In this document: in pieces, positions 56,371 to 64,000 of the stretch
How the letters are laid out: the number at the start of each line of letters is the position of its first letter
Numbering within the stretch: the stretch's first letter is position 1
Notes under the pieces: model-generated
The model's database searches: none
The model's input: the letters and a program-made list of their open reading frames with translations, nothing else
What the model was told of the DNA's origin: nothing
Assembly: GCA_017979445.1 (NCBI GenBank)
Contig: CM030705.1
Span: forward strand, 9,188,679-9,252,678
DNA length: 64,000 bases
Reading direction: 5' to 3'
From: Akebia trifoliata
Lineage: Eukaryota; Streptophyta; Magnoliopsida; Ranunculales; Lardizabalaceae
Made by a program: the position numbers and the translations under genes

Positions 56371-56609
56371 ATATGATATTTAATTAAACATTGATTCGGA
56401 TCAGATACACCACTATTCAAGTCCTTATATGAGATATGTTTGGATACTAAAAGTTATTTGAATACGAATATGATATTCAAAAATTTTGGGTAATATTTAA
56501 TTTTTTTGGATAGAAGTTTGAAATTCAATTGCCATCCTACTTCAACACTAAATATATTTATAAAAAAAAAACTTATTTATTTTAGAGTTGAAAGATCCTT
56601 AATTATTAC

Positions 56610-56870
56610 GAGTTGTTCTAAACTGACTTTCTTCGGGAGTCATTATAAATTGATGTCCTTTGACACTACACTTAATATTATGCTGACATGGCAATGTGTT
56701 TGACATTAGCGTATTCTTGAGCACAATGACAAAGGAAGTCAATATAGCATTTTCCTTAATCTACTTTTCCCATGTGGAAATGTCTATGGTTTTGTGCACA
56801 CCTCCATGTCAGCACAATGTGTAAGGCAATGTCCTGCACAGTCACTCTAGGACAACTCTATGTCATTTTT
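56610..56870. mobile_element. Degenerate MITE, relative of 51320-51478
   Basis: Starts with 'gagttgttctaaactgac' and ends near 'cagtcactctaggacaactc'. It contains 'atgctgacatggcaatgtg' and 'catgtcagcacaatgtg' in inverted orientation. Confidence 0.45.
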
Positions 56871-57283
56871 TTTGGCAGCGCCATCACCATCGTGAGACCT
56901 ACTATTTTACTAATTAGTATTTTACTTTCTACATTAGAACTAGTATTTGGATTACCACGTTGGCTAACTAACAACTCAACCCACTAGAAATTGGTGGCCT
57001 AGATTAGATTAGAAAAAAATGGCATAGGTTTTGAAAATGGAGAGCCACTTGACTTCTAAATTTAAAATTCATATGAAATGGTAAAAATCCTTTCATTCAT
57101 AATTTCTGTCCCATCAGGGTCATGGAACTCTCCTACCTTACTTAAAAAGAGATTTTCATTCAATTATCCGAATCAATCCAGTTCCTTTATTTTTCATAGA
57201 GATTCATCATTCTCATGCCAGCTTTAAGATAATTGGTCACACAATCTTGATCATCAATGGCTCAATGTTCTAAAAGCTTTATA

Positions 57284-57782
57284 TAGGGCTAAAAATGAGT
57301 GGGGTTCAGGCCAAATCTGAGTATATTTATATCTTGATCCGAATTTTGTATTCAAGTCTAAATATGAATTTAAATCCGACTCGGATCATATTAGCTGAAT
57401 CCATATCTGAACCATTTTGCTTTCACTAAATTCGGATATGACCTTATCAAAATACTTAATTTGGGTTGAATAATTTTTGCTTATTCAACATTTTTTGCTA
57501 TATTTATTTTCAAATTGCTATACTATTCTATTTTATTTTAAAAGAATTCATATTATAGTAAAAAAAAAAATATTTTAAAAAACATAAAAATAAAATTTTC
57601 AAAGTAATATATCATTTGGATCTAGCGAATATAGGGATGAATTTGTATCTGACTCAAGTCAAGGGACATCAACCCTTATTCAACCCATTTTTTATTCGGA
57701 TTTACTAAAAGGGTTGAAACCCGCTAAATTTGGATTCAGATCACTCGAATTTTAGATAAAATTCAACCCATTTTATGTCCTA
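57284..57782. mobile_element. hAT-like element
   Basis: TAGGGCTAAAAATGAG at the left, complement of 'cccattttatgtccta' at the right. Flanks gctttata and gcattaat agree at 5 of 8. The interior repeats 'ccgaatt'-type motifs. Confidence 0.5.
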
Positions 57783-60543
57783 GCATTAATAGGTTGATCT
57801 TGGCCGATTCAATGGAGAATGGATTCTTTGTATTGTATTTTCCTTGTTGCTCCTTGTAGTGCAAACAGATCTAAAGCATTAACACAAGAGGGGAGTGGTA
57901 CTAATTTTTTTCGTTCTATTACTTTCTTGATTGATTGTAGATGAAATGCTATATAGCACTACAGGGAAATGATGTTGTGGAGGATCCGCTCTTGATTTTA
58001 TCGGATTAATAAGCATATCATATGAGTTAGATTTGAAGATAAATTCCAACACGTATGCCCTAAAATGCTCATTTACAATGTTTATAAATCAACAATCAGT
58101 TGAATATTGAAATTGATAGTGGGCCAGTGAACCCAGAGCATTTAAATGTGTTGCAAAGCAGACTAGACAACCTAACCACCCAAGAGTACGATGCAAGATT
58201 TATTTGAATCTTAATAATCGAAACCCTCCCATTGGGGGTGCTACTTTCAGTCGAAAACTCGATTCGGTGTAGTTGGGGCCAATCCTTGTCAAAATCTTGC
58301 TCCCAAAAAGTTGGAATTCTAATCCAAAGTAAAGAAGCTAGCCCATACCATCTAGTTTTGTTGACTATATTTACTTAGTTACACCACCAAACCTCAGTAA
58401 ATTAAATTGAACCTTGACGTGACCATTATGTTTGGTACCATCTTGTATCATCAAATGTGAATAAGATTGTCTTTTTCAAAGCAAATATGGTAATGTAACT
58501 TTGATTTTTTATTTATTTAAATAATGTTTATGGTTGGGCTCTTCCTGTTTTTCATATACAAATTGGTGAACAAACATAATCCAATTATATGGGAAAAGAA
58601 CAATCCAACATTTTTTTAATTTAAAAAGTTTTTAAAAAAATTGTAAATTTTTTGTCATTAATTTTTAATTTTAAATTTGTGAGATTAACGAGTTCATTTT
58701 TCAAGTCAATGATGAGGGAAAAACAATTGATTTGATTTTTTTCAATGAAAGTATTATTCTCTAGATTATTGAATAATTCTTATACTTTAAGTTAAAAAAG
58801 AATCAAACACACTTTTTTTTTTTTACATCTCGAATTCTTATAAAACTCGATAATAAAAAAAAAAAAAGCTAATGTAACTCGTTGTAAAGTTGTAAGTCCT
58901 AAGGTGTGACACAAGTTCAGCTTTGAAGCAGTTATACTTCAAATTTTTTGAGAAATTCATAATTTTAAATGATAAATGTCTATTTTATCTTTAAAAAAAT
59001 AATATTGTGCCCCTTTACATTTATTTCATATATCATATTAATTTCACAAAATAATTATTCATCCCTTAACTTTTGTCTTTTTTTATAAATCAATGAAATA
59101 ATAATCTCATTATCCTTATCATTATCATGTTCATCATTATTACTATGACCATATATCTTACCTTTATCATCACCCATTTCATCATCAATATCACATTACC
59201 AAAATTTTAATTTTTGAAATGAAATGATATGAATAATACACTTATAAAATCTTATATTGCGTATTTTTCATTTATCAAATTTTCGCAATTCAAAATCAAA
59301 TACAATTTAAAATTTGTTACGGATTGAATAACTAACAAAGGTCTAGACTAAACCCTCGAAGGCTAATACTTATTATACCCAACAAAACAGTCCATGTGGG
59401 CTATTCAAGCTTTAGTACGATGGGGGAGAGGTACTTAAGTTAGACACAATAGTCTAACTTGTAACTATTTAAGCTGAGGCAAGTAATGATGTACACATTC
59501 AATAGTTGTTTGATTTGACAATGGTTAATGGCATATGGCAGATGACATTTGACATGTTTTTTATGTCATAAAAGGACCGTCATGTGGCTGCTTAATTTGA
59601 CAACTTTGTCATGAGCAAGTGACGTCCAGTCGTGGTAAGATTTGACACCAACCTTGTCTAACGTCTTTAAATATTAAATAAGTGTACATCACATGTGTAT
59701 ACTTCTTATGTCCAACGACAATTAAATCAATGGCTGAGATGATCAGAGATACTCTTTAACAACATCTAAATGAGAGACACATGGACGAAAGAAAAAACGA
59801 GTAGTGAATTGTGGGCCCAATTGGTCAAATTCAAATCAAGCTTACGCAGCAAAAGAAACTGCTGTACTACGGAAACAGAAGTTACGATGAGAGAGAGGTG
59901 AGAGGTGATTTGAAGCGCGCGCAAACAGCGCGGGAGCTGTTTCCCAATGTAGAAGACATCAAATCATAGTCAGAATTTCCCATTCTTTTTTTAAAAAACT
60001 ATAAGATTCGATTTGCATTTTCTATGCTAGTGGGACCCACCTAATGTCAAATCTTGCCTCCTGAGTTTGACATCCATTAACTGATTAGCTTTCTCTCTCT
60101 CTCTAAATATATGAAGTGAAGTGAAGCTGTTGTACGTTTGATGGGTGACCAGTTCGTACTGTACATGCACGTGGGTAGGAACAGATCCAGCTCTCATTTC
60201 ATACGGACGTCTGTATCAAAAGTTCTAAGAAAGATCTCTTTTAAGTTGTAAAATGGAAAGTTTTTTTGGGCCCATTATTGTTTTGGCCCACAACAAGGTG
60301 GATCTAGTAATTACTTAAAATCAACGGTACTAGTGAGTTCTGGCTATAGCTTTTGCTTTTGTTATTTAAGGGTTTGGTGAATATGACAGTCAGAGATTCA
60401 AGACCCTACTCTTTTTTTCCAACTAATGTCATACCCTTTGACTAGGGTCTTCTAAGAGTGAAAATTACAATGCTATATTATTATTTTTTGGAATTTTTTT
60501 TTTATTCCTTAAAATCATATAAGGTTCTTTAATCCTTAATCTA
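57783..60543. other. Intergenic with a GC-richer island
   Basis: No gene seen. At 57957 'cactacagggaaatg' resembles a lone CACTA terminus without a partner. At about 59880-60200 a GC-richer stretch contains 'gaagcgcgcgcaaacagcgcg', 'gtgggacccac', a CT run (60093-60106) and 'catgcacgtggg'. It has no ORF. Confidence 0.4.
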
Positions 60544-60651
60544 GAGAATTGCCACACAAACTTTTGCTAACGCCACCAACTGTGCGCAATTCTTTGATGA
60601 TTTGTATAAAAATTGGTGTGACATTAGTAAAAGTTGGTGGGGGTAACAGAT
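60544..60651. mobile_element. Small MITE, 'aacttttgctaacg' family
   Basis: 'gagaattgccacacaaactt' at the left and 'cattagtaaaagttggtgg' at the right pair. Confidence 0.5.
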
Positions 60652-60968
60652 ATACCCCAAAAACCCGGATGGGTATTAAAAAGAGACCAATGATGCTTAG
60701 TACATAAATCTTAGAGAACCACGCATATGGGTCTGTCGATGTAGGGTTTTAGGCGGGCTTGACTGTCTACTAACCCAGCTACAAAGTGACCAACTGTGCC
60801 TAAGTTGAATCCCAAACTCTTATTGGGCCTAAAATGGATAAGCCCAAGCAGGTTTTTTAGGGTTTGGGTTGGTTTAGAATTGTATAAAAATATTATATTC
60901 ATGCACTTTTATCAATTTTTTGGAATCATTCGATACTAATTTTCATCAAATGAGAAGTCGAATCTCCA

Positions 60969-61103
60969 TCTTTACTATTATAACGAGAGAAAGTGGAGTA
61001 AAAGCGGTTCAACATGAAAATTTTAATCTCATAATTGCCCAACCTTTTCATTTAAACTTACTATAATCAAGGATTATTTTGGTCAAAAGCTTAGATGATT
61101 GCA
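60969..61103 (+). mobile_element. 5' part of a Helitron, interrupted
   Basis: It starts TCTTTACTATTATAACG after an A, and continues 'gagaaagtggagtaaaagcgg' to 'aaggattattttggtcaaaag', where a second Helitron begins. The rest of this copy is not present after the second element. Confidence 0.65.
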
Positions 61104-61398
61104 TCTTTACTATTATAACGGGAGAACGAACAATAGAAATAGTTCGACACAAAAATTTGTATCTCATAAATGCCCCCACCTTAATATTTGAACTTAATAT
61201 AATTAAGATTATTTTTGCCAAAAATCAAGAAAATTGTAATTTCAGAACCCTATAATTACCTTATAAGTATGTTTATTAATTTTTAATATTTTAAAAATAT
61301 CCTTTTTACCATCTAAACTTCAAAAATCATTGAAACAAAATTTTAGATTACAAATAAACCCTTCTAATACATGTGCATTTGCACATGCTACATTCTAG
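61104..61398 (+). mobile_element. Complete non-autonomous Helitron
   Basis: A|TCTTTACTATTATAACG at the 5' end; at the 3' end 'catgtgcatttgcacatg' forms a perfect 8-bp-stem hairpin, followed by 'ctacattCTAG|T'. The 5' TC, 3' hairpin about 10 nt before CTRR, and insertion between A and T are the Helitron hallmarks. 295 bp, no coding capacity. It defines the family for 14954-15466, 29212-29421, 29961-30497 and 31207-31678. Confidence 0.85.
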
Positions 61399-61399
61399 T

Positions 61400-62645
61400 T
61401 CTAAATAAAAAAAGGAATTAACGATGTGAGTAAATGTATTCTTTTATGATATATTTTAGCTATTTTTGTTATATAATTATAAATTTAATAATGTATGATA
61501 TTCGTATACATTTGGTAGATTCGTATACATTTGGTAGACCCTAACCTTCAATTTGTTGCATTTTAAGAGGTGGAATTATTTTAGCCATAGATTTGCGGGC
61601 GGCTTTTTATTTTATGACCCAGAATCATAGATCTTTTTTCCTTTTCCATCAAATGGATTACCACATAAGCAATCCAACGTCACAACCCTCTATAGATTTC
61701 ATCGAAAATATTAAGATATAATTTTTATTTTATTTCTAAAAAAGTAATTTAATTTGTCCCAAAGCTTTGAAAATGACTACCTACATGTTATTGGATGTCA
61801 CAAAGTGAGCCCAAGGACCCTTAGAAAGGGTGAAATACTTATTAACTTAGAAAGGCTAGTCGGCCTCTATAATAAACGTCCTAATCCTTCATAAATTTTT
61901 TATTGGACTAGGTGAGTGATCATCCACACTATTGAATGGTCCTCGAGACACGTACTGTAGATCCCCGAGGATCATCAACGGTTTGTAATTCGAATAATGG
62001 ATGGCTACTGGCACTATCGTATCAAAGGTAGGTGATGAGGAATTTTTGTGTGGGTCCCACAAACTGTCTTATCAGAGTAATAGATTGAGAGGAGTCCAGT
62101 TGAAAATTGATGATACGACGAAAGTGTATCCAATATCACGTGCCACGTGTACTAGACCAGTTAGGTTCTAATGGTGGGGCCTTTGATAATTGCAAGTTGA
62201 ACATCATGATTGTTTACATGAAATGTTAAAGATAGATAAGACTTCGATTTCTATGTAAACAAGTGGGTCCCAATCAAATTTGGTTGTTACTTCAATTTAT
62301 TTATTTCTGTCGGGATGGTGGTTGCAAAGCATTATCTTATAAGCTAAAATTCGACTCGATCTTGTAAAGATTTTTCCATCAAATCTAATCTAAAATGACG
62401 TTTGATGCGAATATATGTGGAGAAACAAAGGTGCCCTCATTATCGGTACAAATTTTTTAGATATCGTTTAATTTAAAGATTTCCATCAAATAGACTCTTG
62501 AGAGATGAAGATATATTGAACGAACACCCTAAGATAAAAGGCCTTTGGGGGACAAGTATTGATCACTAAGAATCAATGTTTTTGCCTTTTTTGCAATATT
62601 TTTTTGATTGATGTAATCTAAGTATTATTATTATTTTCGGTAATC
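61400..62645. other. Intergenic, nothing recognised
   Basis: 'tcacgtgccacgtgtac' near 62137-62153 holds two overlapping G-box-like CACGTG/CCACGT motifs. No gene or bounded repeat is seen. Confidence 0.4.
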
Positions 62646-62647
62646 GG

Positions 62648-62822
62648 GTGTCCCTATAGACAACGGATTGGGTTTGTATCTGGGTTGCCTGCACATCACA
62701 CACACCAATTAAGTGAGGGTGCGCCCTAAGAAATTAATACTCATATTAGATATTGAACTTAGGGCTTATAGGCATTAATCGCTTATCGCTCCGAAATTGC
62801 CATTGAGCCAACCCCTTGGGTT
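62648..62822 (-). mobile_element. Degenerate SINE, reverse orientation
   Basis: On the minus strand it begins 'ccaaggggttggctcaatggc', the Au-like A-box region. It contains 'taagttcaatatc' in place of the B box and ends 'tctatagggacaccc', comparable to the 'gtggggatacc' end of the other copies. Confidence 0.5.
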
Positions 62823-63210
62823 AATGTACACTAAATATCAATATTATAGATTCCTTTAATAATCAATTCTAGGGATTGGTACTACTTCCTAGGGATTGAG
62901 AATTTCCTTCTCAACTGTTCATCTGATGGAGATGCTATTATTTTCCTTCTTATAGTTGATTTGCCATGTTGCACTTTAAGCCTTTATTACGTTATACATT
63001 ATTTACCTCTAAAGTGTAGGATTCGGTTTAAATTGATAATCGAACCAAACTGATGACTTTGAGTTGGTTTGGTTCAGAAAAAGTTGTGGTTTGGTTCTTG
63101 ATTCAAGGTTCGTATAGAATTGAACCAACCTTTGTAAAATAAATAAATAAATATGTTAATTTATCATGAATTGGAGTATGAAGGAAGGTGGAGGATGATT
63201 GGGTTTTTTA

Positions 63211-63309
63211 GAGAGTTGCTATTGACACCCCAACTTTTACTTATTCCATCATAAAGAAAAGGCAATGGTTGAGAATAAGTAAAAGTTAGGGTGTCAATAG
63301 AAACTCTCT
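63211..63309. mobile_element. Small MITE, 99 bp
   Basis: GAGAGTTGCTATTGACACCCC at the left and its near-perfect complement at the right. Arms extend about 36 bp each to 'acttttacttattc', around a loop of about 26 bp. Confidence 0.8.
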
Positions 63310-63317
63310 CTCTCTTA

Positions 63318-63976
63318 GGGTATGTTTGATTGCATGGAAAGTCACTTTCCATGGAATTTGAAATCCATGGAAAATTAGTTGTGGAAAATAGGTAAGGTTG
63401 GAAAATCAAATTCCATTGTTTGATTTCACTTGAATAAAATCATGGAAAAATATGAGAAAAAAGAAGAAGAGGAGAAGAAGGAAGAAGATAAGAGGAGGGG
63501 GAGAGGAAGAAGAAGATGACGAGGAAGAGGAAGAGGGGAGGATGTGACGGCGAAGGTGGCGGTGGCGGCGACGACGGAGGTAAGTGAGGAAGATGGGGGG
63601 AGAACGTGGTGGTGGTGGTGGCGACGGAGGAGGTGAGGGATGGAGAAGAAGAAGAAGAAGAAAAAGAAGAAGAGAGAGAGAAGGTGGTCGGAGACAAAGT
63701 CGATGGTGACGGCGATGACGATGACGACGACGACGAGGTTAGTGTAACAGTGGTGGTGGTGGTGGTGGTGGTAGGGAAGAATTGATGATGGAAAATATGG
63801 GTGGATTTCATTTTCCCACCCATATAAGTGGGAAAATGAAATCCATGATTTAGTGGACTTTTTGAATGGGGTGGAAAATGAATTTCATTTCCATGTGCAA
63901 TCAAACACTTGAAAAATGTCATTTTCCATGAAAATTGATTTTCCATCCTATTTTCCATGTGCAATCAAACATACCC
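63318..63976. mobile_element. PIF/Harbinger-type element with triplet-repeat interior
   Basis: GGGTATGTTTGATTGCATGG at the left, complement of 'tgtgcaatcaaacataccc' at the right, flanked by TTA at 63315-63317 and 63977-63979. The ends are rich in 'catggaaaat / attttccatg'. The interior (63455-63775) is a purine-rich mosaic of (GAA)n, (GGT)n and (GAC)n. The long minus-strand ORF across it (63440-63964) is Ser/Thr/Pro low complexity and not a believable gene. Confidence 0.8.
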
Positions 63977-64000
63977 TTATATTTTTCATTTGTCAGATTT

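Larger units (their letters stand above)
53101..56538. mobile_element. hAT element inflated by nested MITEs, perfect 8-bp duplication
   Basis: The 8-mer acttcaac flanks it at 53093-53100 and 56539-56546. The left terminus 'ataaggttgtcaatgg' and right terminus (complement) 'aggatggcaattga' are of the TAGGGTGGCAA-type seen in the other hAT elements here. Original hAT sequence appears at about 53101-53530 and 56371-56538 (about 600 bp, a normal size for this family). The 2.8 kb between is a pile of two-hairpin elements, Mutator-like MITEs and (TA)n/(CA)n/(GA)n tracts. Confidence 0.8.

Noticed and set aside
63440..63964. 174-codon minus-strand ORF rich in Ser/Thr/Pro
   Set aside because: It lies wholly inside a TTA-flanked transposon, and its openness comes from triplet microsatellites on the other strand. 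It has no domain.
1..64000. tRNA or rRNA genes, CRISPR arrays, organellar insertions
   Set aside because: B-box-like sequences were seen only in SINE contexts without cloverleaf folding. No regularly spaced CRISPR-type repeats and no plastid- or mitochondrion-like sequence were recognised.

Overview
The window is nuclear plant DNA, almost certainly from a woody or early-diverging eudicot; the species cannot be fixed from sequence alone. The evidence is two plant-specific homeobox genes with GT-AG introns, a strongly AT-rich background, and a dense population of plant transposable elements (SINEs, a TRIM, Helitrons, hAT, CACTA, PIF/Harbinger and Mutator-like MITEs). There is no sign of operons, CRISPR arrays or organellar genes.

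Two protein-coding genes are supported. (1) 5599-6692, + strand: an HD-Zip class II transcription factor of the HAT9/HAT22 clade, two exons. Its reading frame ends early because of an apparent +1 frameshift; the conserved C-terminal tail is still readable in the neighbouring frame up to a stop at 6772-6774. (2) 18791-28531, - strand: a class I KNOX (TALE) homeobox gene of the KNAT1/BREVIPEDICELLUS type. Five exons encode 386 residues and are interrupted by an 8.1-kb third intron. Both proteins are nuclear developmental regulators. Nothing links them functionally apart from proximity.

Layout: 0-5.4 kb holds nested MITEs, a 1.25-kb foldback element, hAT-like remnants and a PIF/Harbinger element. 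5.4-6.8 kb is the HAT22-like gene. 6.9-18.4 kb holds MITEs, a tRNA-derived SINE, a complete TRIM, a two-hairpin palindromic element, a Tat/Ogre-like LTR almost free of G, direct repeats and a Helitron. 18.4-29 kb is the KNOX gene with its UTRs; intron 3 carries a CACTA MITE, a broken RNase H-like reverse-transposon fragment and long CT/GA microsatellites. 29-64 kb contains no gene I can support. It is a gene desert of Helitrons, hAT elements with clear 8-bp duplications, SINEs, MITEs and a 3.4-kb hAT element at 53101-56538 that has been filled by successive insertions of palindromic MITEs and (TA)n tracts. Two GC-richer islands (about 37.86-38.36 and 59.88-60.2 kb) stand out but show no coding potential.

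The most unusual content is a family of elements made of two tandem hairpins inside an outer inverted repeat. They are repeatedly lodged in (TA)n microsatellites, with one 9-bp target duplication outside microsatellites that suggests a Mutator-like mobiliser. A short palindromic core (CTCGGGATACA and its complement) also recurs inside MITEs whose ends differ.
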